From: an uncultured Spirochaetia bacterium
Lineage (GTDB): Bacteria; Spirochaetota; UBA4802; JAGODF01
Reading direction: 5' to 3'
Length of the DNA stretch: 28,773 nt
Assembly (NCBI GenBank): GCA_937967705.1
Contig: CALCJG010000391.1
Location: 1 to 28,773, forward strand
Under the pieces are notes generated by a model that saw only the letters and a list, made by a program, of their open reading frames with translations, was not told the origin of the DNA and ran no database searches. The position numbers and the translations under genes were made by a program. This document shows positions 22,279 to 28,773 of the stretch, piece by piece (within the stretch, counting starts at the first letter, position 1; each line of letters opens with the position of its first letter).

Positions 22279-24144
22279 TCAGGAGATGATATTGCTCTCA
22301 GGATACATGCAATCGATGACGTTCCTGTACTTTGCCTGAATATAATGCCTTTTAAACTTGAAGGTAGTCGACAACTCGCCATTTTCCACGGAAAAAGAGT
22401 CCGGCAATAGCGTAAACTTCTTAATCTGCTCATAGGGTGCCAGGATATTTGATATTCTGTCTATACGCTCCCTGTAAAAACGGTTGATTTCGGGATTTTT
22501 CACCAGATCCCGCTCATCTGAATATTTAATATTATGAAGCCGGGCATATTCCTTCAGAACCTGGAAATCCGGTACAACGAGAGCAGAAAGATATTTACGG
22601 CCGTCTCCCACTACGCAAAAAGTTTCAATAAACTGGTCTGATTCGAACTTCTTCTCAATAGGCAGGGGGGCGATGTTTTTCCCACTGGAGGTGATAATGA
22701 GATCCTTCAACCTGCCGGTTATGATCAAACAACCATCCTCGTCAAATCGGCCTATATCCCCGGTTTTAAAAAAACCATCCGGAGTAAAAACGTCCTCCTC
22801 TTCATGAATTTGCTGATTTTTATAATACCCAATGAAGACCATGGGCCCCTTTATCAGAATTTCACCCTCGTCGGAGATTTTTTCCTCCACTGTGTCCACC
22901 GGCGGTCCCACAGTCCCCGGTTTATTTTTATCAACACGATTGACATTGATAATGGGAGCGGTTTCCGTCAGACCATAGCCTTCCAGGATGGGAAGCCCAA
23001 TACTCCCGAAGAAATAGGCCACTTCAATAGGGAGCGGCCCTCCACCGGAAAAAAGCAACCTCATGTTTTTCATGTTTATGGACTTCCGAATCTTTTTATA
23101 AACAAAGGCCAGCATCAGCGAGACAAACCTCATGACCGGGGAAACATGCCTCCCCGATGAACTCCGTAAATATCGCTCGCGTCCCACGTTCAGTGCCAGG
23201 GTATAGAGGTTTTTTTTAATTTTGGAAGACCGGCTGATCTCAAAAAGAATGTGAATGTACAGCTTTTCATACAAACGCGGCACTGAACACATGATTGTAG
23301 GCTGAATTTCTGCGATATCCCTGATAATCTCCTCGGTATCGAAGGTATTGCTTATGGCAACAACAGTCCCTACAAGAGCCGACCCGAACAAGTCAGCGGA
23401 AAGACCGAAAGCGTGACTGTAAGGAAGATGGGACAGGCGAAGATCCTTGCTGGAAAGATGGAAATATTTACTAACAGGCTTCTGGGCTATGATATTACCA
23501 TGGGAAAGGAGAACCCCTTTGGGAACCCCTGTGGTTCCGGGAGTAAAAATCAGAACCGCCGTATCCCCTTCATTGATCTCCTTAACGCGGTCCACAACCT
23601 CCCGCAGTCTGCCGGATTTTTTACCCAGTTCGATAAGTTCCTCATAGTTGAGAATGTTGTTATGTTTTAAATCGGACTGGTAGTTCACAAACAGACGTCT
23701 CAGGGGTGATTTTATTCTGTTCAGTATGGGAAAGGACTTCTGAAACTGAGCAAGACCTCCGACAAACATATACTGGGTTTCAGAAAACTGAAGGAGCATA
23801 TGCACCTGCTCCTCAGTCATGGAGGGATAGACCGGAACAAATACTGCACCTATGGCCAGTATGGCGTAAATTTCTACAGCATACCTAAGGGAGTTTTCCG
23901 AGAAGACGCCGATAAAATCCCCTTTTTCCACGCCGACCTCGAGTAATCCCGCAGCCAGATACATCTGCTGAGTCAGGAAGTCACTCGAACGAACCGGCAC
24001 GAACATTTTTCCCGCCTGACTTCGCTCTTCCTTGGAAAGGAATGAGACTTTATCCCATAAGGCGATATAGGTATTCAGTTGAATGGCACTTACTGATTTT
24101 TCAACAAACTGCTCTCTTTTCAATAAATCCCGGACTTTTTCCAC
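22279..24144 (-). CDS. Long-chain fatty acid-CoA ligase
   Basis: This 621-residue AMP-forming enzyme activates fatty acids to acyl-CoA, a central need for spirochaetes that live on host or environmental lipids. It has the adenylate-forming signature TAVLIFTPGTTGVPKG, the LFSGGGPLP and EGYGLTETAP motifs, FKTGDIGRFDEDG with the AMP-contacting Asp, and GRLKDLIITSSGKNIAP with the conserved Arg and Lys. The length and these motifs fit the long-chain (FadD15/FAA-like) group rather than acetyl-CoA synthetases. The start is a GTG with GGGAG 6 bases upstream. It has no gene close by on its strand, and stands alone. Confidence 0.93.
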   Translation of the reverse strand: MEKVRDLLKREQFVEKSVSAIQLNTYIALWDKVSFLSKEERSQAGKMFVPVRSSDFLTQQMYLAAGLLEVGVEKGDFIGVFSENSLRYAVEIYAILAIGAVFVPVYPSMTEEQVHMLLQFSETQYMFVGGLAQFQKSFPILNRIKSPLRRLFVNYQSDLKHNNILNYEELIELGKKSGRLREVVDRVKEINEGDTAVLIFTPGTTGVPKGVLLSHGNIIAQKPVSKYFHLSSKDLRLSHLPYSHAFGLSADLFGSALVGTVVAISNTFDTEEIIRDIAEIQPTIMCSVPRLYEKLYIHILFEISRSSKIKKNLYTLALNVGRERYLRSSSGRHVSPVMRFVSLMLAFVYKKIRKSINMKNMRLLFSGGGPLPIEVAYFFGSIGLPILEGYGLTETAPIINVNRVDKNKPGTVGPPVDTVEEKISDEGEILIKGPMVFIGYYKNQQIHEEEDVFTPDGFFKTGDIGRFDEDGCLIITGRLKDLIITSSGKNIAPLPIEKKFESDQFIETFCVVGDGRKYLSALVVPDFQVLKEYARLHNIKYSDERDLVKNPEINRFYRERIDRISNILAPYEQIKKFTLLPDSFSVENGELSTTFKFKRHYIQAKYRNVIDCMYPESNIIS

Positions 24145-24385
24145 ACATATCTCCCAGGGAATTATTCTTCTGTGAATCTCAGGGAACAGCTAACCATTAA
24201 TAGAACTGAGCCTCAGTGTCCAGCATTCTTTTTAAATATACTTTTAAAAAACTAACAAGTCACCGCCACTTATCAATTTCTTTTCCTATTTCAAACCGTT
24301 TCAGGATAAGTTGATTGACGTATAAACGCTGCCAATTCTTAAATATACCTCAATACATATCGATCCCATTCAGAAGACCTGACCC

Positions 24386-25390
24386 ATGACCGTTTCCGTT
24401 AAGAACATAACCCTGTTTTCCACTAAAGCCTCGGGGCTGAAAGATCGTTTAACTTCAGCTGGTTTTTCTGTCAGAGATATGCCTCTTCCCACGGCAGAGG
24501 AGATGACCACTCAGGGAGAAAGCCATTCCTGGACCGGGGACGACCTTTGCATTTTAGAGGCGTTACCTGCCTCTTGGAAGGTTTCAGAGCAGATGATTCG
24601 CGTCTTACGGGGATTTCCGGTACCCCTCATCCTGTTCCTCCATGACATGACTCCGGAAATCCGCAAGGTTTTACTGCAAATGGGTATCGCCGATGTCTTC
24701 CTAGCCGGCAGGGAAACCGCACTTATTCGGCATCTCAAGTCATGCCACAAAAACCCTGCCACTGTCAAGGGACGCCTCCTGATCCATGATGATAACGAAG
24801 CTCATCTGACAATCCTCAACACCCTGCTAAGACGCTTTCACTATGAGCCGGTTCTCTGCCGAAACCAGGAGGAACTCTTTGATCGGGCCTCGGACAGCAT
24901 GATTCAGTTCACGCTGATCAATTTGAGCAATCAGGGATTTGACGTAAACTCACTGGTGCGAAAAAGCTATGCAGACTCCCGTTTCCGGAGCATTCCTCTC
25001 CTTGTATACAAGAATCAGGATGACGGTCTTTTCATTCATGAGCTTATATCCGGTCTGAACAGGCTCACTAAAGTCATCCTCAACACAGAAGAGCTCTATA
25101 CCCTGCTCATCCATCTCTTTTTCCGCAAGGAGTTCTATCCCTGGACGGATAAAGTCCATTCCTTTCTGAACATCACCGGGCTAAGGGATTTCCTTCAGCA
25201 CACCCCGTCTCAGATATTCCACACCATGGGAGCGGGACTGTTTCAACTGGACAATCTCTTCGAGGAAGGCCCGTACAGAGATATTGAGGAGATGGTTGAA
25301 AAAATGAGGGAAATCCTAATCAAGGCGGAAAGCTTACGGTGGCTTGTCATGTCCAACAAACCCGCTATCTCCTGCGGAGGGGGTGCCTGA
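24386..25390 (+). CDS. Pseudo-receiver protein, function unknown
   Basis: This 334-residue protein contains two stretches resembling CheY-like receiver domains without the key acidic residues. Residues about 5-118 alternate strands and helices and include VPLILFLHDMT and MGIADVFLAG. Residues about 130-235 begin RLLIHDDNEAHLTILNTLLRR, like the start of a receiver, but where the phosphoacceptor Asp should follow strand 3 the sequence reads TLINLSNQGFD, with Asn179. SIPLLVYKN fits strand 4. It is therefore likely a non-phosphorylated signalling or scaffold protein. The last 90 residues are helical and unassigned. The 3' end overlaps the convergent cytochrome gene by 26 bases. Confidence 0.65.
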   Translation: MTVSVKNITLFSTKASGLKDRLTSAGFSVRDMPLPTAEEMTTQGESHSWTGDDLCILEALPASWKVSEQMIRVLRGFPVPLILFLHDMTPEIRKVLLQMGIADVFLAGRETALIRHLKSCHKNPATVKGRLLIHDDNEAHLTILNTLLRRFHYEPVLCRNQEELFDRASDSMIQFTLINLSNQGFDVNSLVRKSYADSRFRSIPLLVYKNQDDGLFIHELISGLNRLTKVILNTEELYTLLIHLFFRKEFYPWTDKVHSFLNITGLRDFLQHTPSQIFHTMGAGLFQLDNLFEEGPYRDIEEMVEKMREILIKAESLRWLVMSNKPAISCGGGA

Positions 25391-25958
25391 AGATAAAATC
25401 CGCGATTACTGACAGGGGAAGGGTCTGTCTCTTCCTTTCATTAATATCCGAAGGCAGGCAGGGACGGTCATCATTATGGCAGTAGCGGCATAACTTTTCC
25501 CTGGCCTTGATGCCGTCAATACCCAGGATGGGGTACATACCCAGGGATACCGCCTTTTTATAGGCCGCCTCCCGGTTGGCAAAGGAGGCGTGATTGCTGA
25601 ATTCGAAATAGAGGCTTCCTGGTCCATGACAGGCTTCACACCCCACTCCCTCATCCTTAGTAGTCTCCACCTTTCCCCCACCGGTAGTATGGCATTTGAG
25701 GCACCGCAGGCTGGACTGAGGATGGGAAATGCCGGCTTTCTTCGCTATCTGAAGAGCCTTGCCCGTTCTTAATATCTGGAAGGCCATGGCATGGGGTGAT
25801 GTCTGCCATATTTTAAACTGGTTTCCTATGGCCTCGCTGGCATGGCATTCCTGGCAGGACTTCATACCGATGAAAGTCGCGTTTTTTTTGCCTGCCACTG
25901 CAACAGCCAGGCAAGCGAAGAGATATATCCCCCCGATGGCAAGTCCTTTCTTATTCAT
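25365..25958 (-). CDS. Tetrahaem cytochrome c
   Basis: This exported protein of about 197 residues has four CXXCH haem attachment motifs: CQECH (35-39), CLKCH (86-90), CEACH (107-111) and CRYCH (157-161). The signal peptide is MNKKGLAIGGIYLFACLAVAVAG. The spacing and the EACHGPGS stretch resemble the cytochrome c-554 type of multihaem proteins, which pass electrons in the periplasm to or from nitrogen or metal reductases. I chose Met at 25958 because it gives a clean signal peptide and is preceded by GGGAGG; a second ATG lies seven codons upstream at 25979. Partner enzymes are not in the window. Its last 26 bases overlap the pseudo-receiver gene tail to tail. Confidence 0.85.
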   Translation of the reverse strand: MNKKGLAIGGIYLFACLAVAVAGKKNATFIGMKSCQECHASEAIGNQFKIWQTSPHAMAFQILRTGKALQIAKKAGISHPQSSLRCLKCHTTGGGKVETTKDEGVGCEACHGPGSLYFEFSNHASFANREAAYKKAVSLGMYPILGIDGIKAREKLCRYCHNDDRPCLPSDINERKRQTLPLSVIADFIFRHPLRRR

Positions 25959-26039
25959 GGCCTCCCTTTGCTGAGACATTTAACCTATCAGCCCACAGGC
26001 CAAAGTCAAGACATTTTACCGTCCGGCAATACTTTAAAC

Positions 26040-26068
26040 TTGACAAAGAGTATTTACAATTATACTAT
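26040..26068 (+). promoter_or_regulatory. Promoter of the MshEN-like gene
   Basis: TTGACA (26040-26045) and TACTAT (26063-26068) are spaced by exactly 17 bases; the expected start is about 26075, leaving a leader of about 46 bases. Confidence 0.6.
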
Positions 26069-26120
26069 ATAAGTCAGAGGCGTTTGAAAAACATAACAAT
26101 GGAACAGCATTATAAACCTG

Positions 26121-26405
26121 ATGAATAATGAATATGATATTCGTGTTGGAGAGTTTCTGGTGGATAACGAGATCATCACCAGAAGACAGCTCGATGCCTC
26201 GCTGGAACTGCAAAAGGACAATCCAGACCGTCTGATCGGCGAAATCCTCGTTACCCAGGGCATCCTGACGAAGGAAGATCTTATCATGGCTCTTGAGATG
26301 TATCTCATGATAACGAACAAACAGCCCAACCATGTAGACGAATGGCTGGACCAGGATGAGATAGACATGCTCCTGGACAAAATGAACGAGAAGAAGAACC
26401 AGTAG
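26121..26405 (+). CDS. Stand-alone MshEN-like (GspE N-terminal) domain protein
   Basis: This 94-residue protein is almost entirely one domain like the N-terminus of type II secretion/type IV pilus ATPases (MshEN). Two tandem motifs are visible: RVGEFLVDNEIITRRQLDA up to Gln31, and LIGEILVTQGILTKEDLIM from about 38 to 56. In MshE such paired RLGxxL...L..xL..Q motifs bind cyclic di-GMP. The first copy keeps the Arg, Gly and Gln; the second has its Arg shifted one place and ends MYL in place of Q, so binding ability is uncertain. No ATPase domain follows; the tail is acidic and helical (WLDQDEIDMLLDKM). It may be a c-di-GMP-responsive adaptor. The ribosome binding site is weak. Confidence 0.75.
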   Translation: MNNEYDIRVGEFLVDNEIITRRQLDASLELQKDNPDRLIGEILVTQGILTKEDLIMALEMYLMITNKQPNHVDEWLDQDEIDMLLDKMNEKKNQ

Positions 26406-26519
26406 CAAATCATCATATTCAGCGATTCAATTCCCCCTCCCCATCACCCCTTATATTTGTATATTTGTTTTTATTATTAAAAATGTTTTAATCATTATTC
26501 ACATCTGCCTAAAAAGTGT

Positions 26520-26548
26520 TTGACAAAATAGATTTTAATGCATATAAT
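26520..26548 (+). promoter_or_regulatory. Consensus promoter giving a leaderless transcript
   Basis: TTGACA (26520-26525), a 17-base spacer and TATAAT (26543-26548) match the sigma-70 consensus exactly. Only six bases separate TATAAT from the ATG at 26555, so the expected first base of the RNA is the A of the start codon. Confidence 0.8.
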
Positions 26549-26554
26549 CGCGGC

Positions 26555-26971
26555 ATGATAGAATTCGAGGATAAAACTTGTTTTGGATGCGGCTCAGAAA
26601 ACGATTCAGGATTACGGCTCAAGCTGAAATTCGATGAGGACACCAAAACGGCTTATGGAGAATTTGTCGGGAACCAGAAACTGGAAGGGCCTCCCAACAT
26701 CCTGCATGCGGGGATTATAGCAGCCATGCTGGATGAGACCATGATAACCGTCAATAAATACATGGACATGATGACCCTGACCGGCGAGATGACCGTTAGG
26801 TATCTTCAATCCGCCTTTATCAACGAAAACCTCTATATACGCGGATGGTATGTCAAGAAGAACAAGCGCATCATTGAAAACCGCGCCGAGATAGAGAATG
26901 AAATGGGTAAAATCGTAGCAAGGGCCAAGGGAAAGTACATTGAAGTAGACGAACTTCCTCAACCGGAATAA
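26555..26971 (+). CDS. Hotdog-fold thioesterase (PaaI-like)
   Basis: From the ATG at 26555 this is a 138-residue hotdog protein of the 4HBT/PaaI type, which hydrolyses acyl-CoA or related thioesters. It has the N-terminal CFGCGSENDSGLRLKLKF block typical of one subgroup, the catalytic-region helix ILHAGIIAAMLDETM with the conserved His, Asp and Glu, and TGEMTVRYLQ leading into the central strand. A longer reading from a GTG at 26516 would begin upstream of the promoter and is unlikely. There is no ribosome binding site, which fits the leaderless promoter. tRNA-Leu follows. Confidence 0.85.
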   Translation: MIEFEDKTCFGCGSENDSGLRLKLKFDEDTKTAYGEFVGNQKLEGPPNILHAGIIAAMLDETMITVNKYMDMMTLTGEMTVRYLQSAFINENLYIRGWYVKKNKRIIENRAEIENEMGKIVARAKGKYIEVDELPQPE

Positions 26972-27022
26972 AAATCGGTTTCCTTTTTTCCCACTCCATG
27001 AAAGTCTGGTATAAAGAATAAA

Positions 27023-27106
27023 GCCGAAGTGGTGGAACTGGTAGACGCAGCGGACTCAAAATCCGCCGGGGGCAACTCCATGAGGGTTCAAGTCCCTCCT
27101 TCGGCA
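27023..27106 (+). tRNA. tRNA-Leu (anticodon CAA)
   Basis: The 84-base cloverleaf has acceptor stem GCCGAAG (27023-27029) / CTTCGGC (27099-27105), D-arm with GGTAGACGC, anticodon stem GCGGA / TCCGC around loop CTCAAAA giving anticodon CAA, a long variable arm as expected for class II tRNA-Leu, and T-arm with GGTTCAAGTCC. Discriminator A is at 27106. CCA is not encoded. Confidence 0.97.
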
Positions 27107-27153
27107 AATTCCATTTCCCTGATAATCCCACCCCTCTCCGAACAAAAAGCTGC

Positions 27154-27200
27154 TTGACTTATTCTAACAATAATAATAAATCTTAATTTATGTGACATAA
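27154..27200 (+). promoter_or_regulatory. Promoter and palindrome before the AAA+ gene
   Basis: TTGACT (27154-27159) is followed after 17 bases by TAAATC (27177-27182), a fair promoter. Directly downstream is a perfect 13-bp inverted repeat TTATGT-G-ACATAA (27188-27200), placed where a repressor would sit between promoter and the GGGAG ribosome binding site (27207-27211). Confidence 0.45.
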
Positions 27201-27217
27201 TTTTTTGGGAGTACCGG

Positions 27218-28489
27218 ATGACTGAAGCAGAAGCCGCACTTCTTATCCCCTATAACACCATGAAGGAGCAGATCGAAAAGGAGCTGACAGCTTTCATGGA
27301 AAAACGTCATGCCTATCATGACTGGAATATGCCCCGAATCTCCTTTGAAAAAGGGATAACAAAAATCTCATATAACATACCAGTTCTGAATGAAACCCTT
27401 CTGATCCATTCCCTCAATCTTATCAAGAGCCATTTGGATAACGTCCGATTGCATTCCTTTGGTGACGGATATTACGCCCTGCAGGCCCTAAACAAGAGCC
27501 TCTTCAAGACGGAAAATCTTCTGGACAATTTGAAGATCGAATTTCTCGGGCTTTCCAGCAATTTCCGAACAGAAATATCCAAGAAGAACAACCTGAGCCA
27601 GGAAGAGATCAATCTCATTACGGAACTCTACAAGCTGGCTTACTCCACGGTCAGGGATGATCCCATAGCCCGTCTGATACAGCACGGTGCCACGGTCTAC
27701 ACGGACAACGGCAATCTGGACTGGGGATATATAGCCGGTTATGAGGAGGTGAAGCGAAAGATAAGGGAATCGATCATACTCCCCCTGAAAAACCCCGAGA
27801 TTTACAGCCAGATAGCCAAAATGACCCGTAAAACCCTGGAGAGCAACATGCCCAGGGCCATACTCTTTGAAGGGAGTCCCGGCGTCGGAAAGACTACCAT
27901 TGCCAGGATCATAGCCGGGGATGTCAACGTCCCGCTGATATACGTTCCCATCGAGTCCATCATGTCCAAATGGTACGGACAATCCTCGCAGAATCTCTCC
28001 GCCATCTTTGAGGCATCCGATCAGATAGGGGGCGCTATACTCTTCATCGATGAGATCGACTCCCTGGCCGGCTCCAGAGATCATAACATGTTTGAAGCTA
28101 CCCGCAGGATTCTATCCGTCCTCCTGCGAAAACTCGACGGCATCGATTCCATAACCAGCACCATCACCATCGGGGCTACCAATCGCAAGACCGACCTGGA
28201 CCACGCCCTGATCAGCCGCTTCGATCAGAGCATACATTTCCCGCTTCCCAACACAAACGAACGGGCGGCAATATTTTCAAACTATGCAACCCATCTGCAT
28301 GAAGAGGAACTCCAGAAAATCGCTGAAATCAGCGATGGCCTCTCTGGGAGGAACATCAAGGACATCTGCGAACTCGCAGAACGGCGATGGGCCCGAAAAC
28401 TCATAATCAAAAAGATGGAAGCTTCCCCCCCGCCAAAAGAGTATTACACCCATACCGTACGTCTCTGGATGGACGAGCAGAAATCCTGA
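27218..28489 (+). CDS. Vps4/spastin-like AAA+ ATPase
   Basis: This 423-residue protein has a classic single AAA domain at about 165-400: Walker A GSPGVGKTT (219-227), pore loop SKWYG (250-254), Walker B ILFIDEID (274-281), sensor 1 GATNR (319-323) and arginine finger in ALISRFDQSIHFPLP. The KWYG pore loop, lone arginine finger and following FPLP are more like eukaryotic Vps4, spastin and katanin than like FtsH or ClpX. Residues 1-150 are a helical N-terminal region with no known domain and are presumably the substrate or partner adaptor. There is no membrane span. It likely unfolds or remodels a protein assembly. GGGAG lies 6 bases before the ATG. Confidence 0.88.
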   Translation: MTEAEAALLIPYNTMKEQIEKELTAFMEKRHAYHDWNMPRISFEKGITKISYNIPVLNETLLIHSLNLIKSHLDNVRLHSFGDGYYALQALNKSLFKTENLLDNLKIEFLGLSSNFRTEISKKNNLSQEEINLITELYKLAYSTVRDDPIARLIQHGATVYTDNGNLDWGYIAGYEEVKRKIRESIILPLKNPEIYSQIAKMTRKTLESNMPRAILFEGSPGVGKTTIARIIAGDVNVPLIYVPIESIMSKWYGQSSQNLSAIFEASDQIGGAILFIDEIDSLAGSRDHNMFEATRRILSVLLRKLDGIDSITSTITIGATNRKTDLDHALISRFDQSIHFPLPNTNERAAIFSNYATHLHEEELQKIAEISDGLSGRNIKDICELAERRWARKLIIKKMEASPPPKEYYTHTVRLWMDEQKS

Positions 28490-28636
28490 CAACCCCTACC
28501 CTGCCTACAGGATAATGGGTAACAGCCCAGAGTAATCCAGTCGATTCTGGTCAGTACATGGGATACGTTCGATTTTGAGTAACGGTTATATTTTCCTCTT
28601 GCCACACAGAAAAACTTTGAGTATTTTAACGCCATC
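28490..28636. other. Intergenic region after the AAA+ gene
   Basis: No terminator, tRNA or repeat is evident. A TATATT at about 28587-28592 on the plus strand could be the -10 of the following gene, but no convincing -35 lies 17 bases upstream. Confidence 0.3.
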
Positions 28637-28773
28637 ATGCGGAAAGACAACATCAGACATACTGGGCTCTCCCTGCTTCTTCTCCTCGGAATCTCACCGT
28701 TTTTTATCTTTGCAGACTCCCCGGCCGAAGAACGTCATAAGGGCAATCCCGGCGATCCGGTTCGCTCGAAGTA
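28637..28773 (+). CDS. Secreted protein, N-terminal part only
   Basis: An ATG at 28637 opens a frame that runs off the right edge after 45 codons. The beginning is a good signal peptide: MRKDNIRHTG, then LSLLLLLGISPFFIFA, with cleavage likely before DSPAEE. The remainder is charged and hydrophilic with Gly and Pro. No family is recognisable from this length. The ribosome binding site is poor (TTTGAG well upstream). Confidence 0.55.
   Translation, partial: MRKDNIRHTGLSLLLLLGISPFFIFADSPAEERHKGNPGDPVRSK

Noticed and set aside
26034..26408. Minus-strand frames opposite the MshEN-like gene
   Set aside because: The plus-strand frame has the domain motifs and a good promoter; the minus frames are hydrophobic shadows.
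1..28773. CRISPR arrays, insertion sequences, integrases, phage genes
   Set aside because: No regularly spaced direct repeats, transposase motifs or attachment-site pairs were found; the tRNA genes show no adjacent duplicated 3' ends or integrase.

Overview
The window looks like chromosomal DNA from a spirochaete, probably close to the Leptospira side of the phylum. The best evidence is the flagellin at 20986-21837: its N-terminus ([14 protein letters not shown]), its [12 protein letters not shown] core and its ASMWFHMG stretch are those of spirochaetal periplasmic-flagellum FlaB. Starts are a mix of ATG, GTG and TTG, promoters are of the TTGACA-N17 type, and housekeeping genes dominate. I see no phage, transposon, integron or CRISPR array.

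Layout. (1) 1-590: a truncated secreted or lipoprotein gene on the minus strand and a small Fis-type HTH gene. (2) 633-3984, minus strand: four genes, headed by a GHKL ATPase with a STAS-like N-terminus and a STAS-like/winged-helix protein, followed by two unrecognised proteins, one with a C-terminal membrane anchor. This looks like a partner-switching signalling unit. (3) 4020-4400: a compact regulatory island holding a probable small RNA with C-rich, anti-Shine-Dalgarno-like segments, a minus-strand terminator and a 47-residue HTH gene with a strong ribosome binding site. (4) 4629-14276, plus strand: bactofilin, yaaR, holB, yaaT/ricT, metG, a YfcE-type phosphoesterase, ispE, tRNA-Gln, a uridylyltransferase-only GlmU, prs, rplY/ctc and a Pth-family gene. 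The order closely follows the yaaR-holB-yaaT...metS...ispE...gcaD-prs-ctc-spoVC region of Bacillus. (5) 14406-17665: a TPR protein, yebC, ruvC and ruvA, without ruvB. (6) 17666-22280: a PadR regulator, a tandem cyclic-nucleotide-binding protein, a small membrane protein, a beta-barrel protein and flaB with a long structured leader. (7) 22279-28773: a long-chain acyl-CoA ligase, a pseudo-receiver protein, a tetrahaem cytochrome c, a stand-alone MshEN-like domain, a hotdog thioesterase with a near-perfect promoter and no room for a leader, tRNA-Leu, a Vps4/spastin-like AAA+ ATPase and the start of a secreted protein.

How the genes relate. The central operon covers replication clamp loading (holB), aminoacylation (metG), isoprenoid, UDP-GlcNAc and PRPP precursors (ispE, glmU, prs) and the ribosome (rplY, pth). 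yebC-ruvC-ruvA covers regulation and recombination. The most unusual points are a Pth homologue that has lost most of its catalytic residues, the small-RNA/small-HTH island at 4020-4400, apparent leaderless promoters, and a flagellin leader with features expected for CsrA control. All assignments come from reading motifs by eye; no database search was run.
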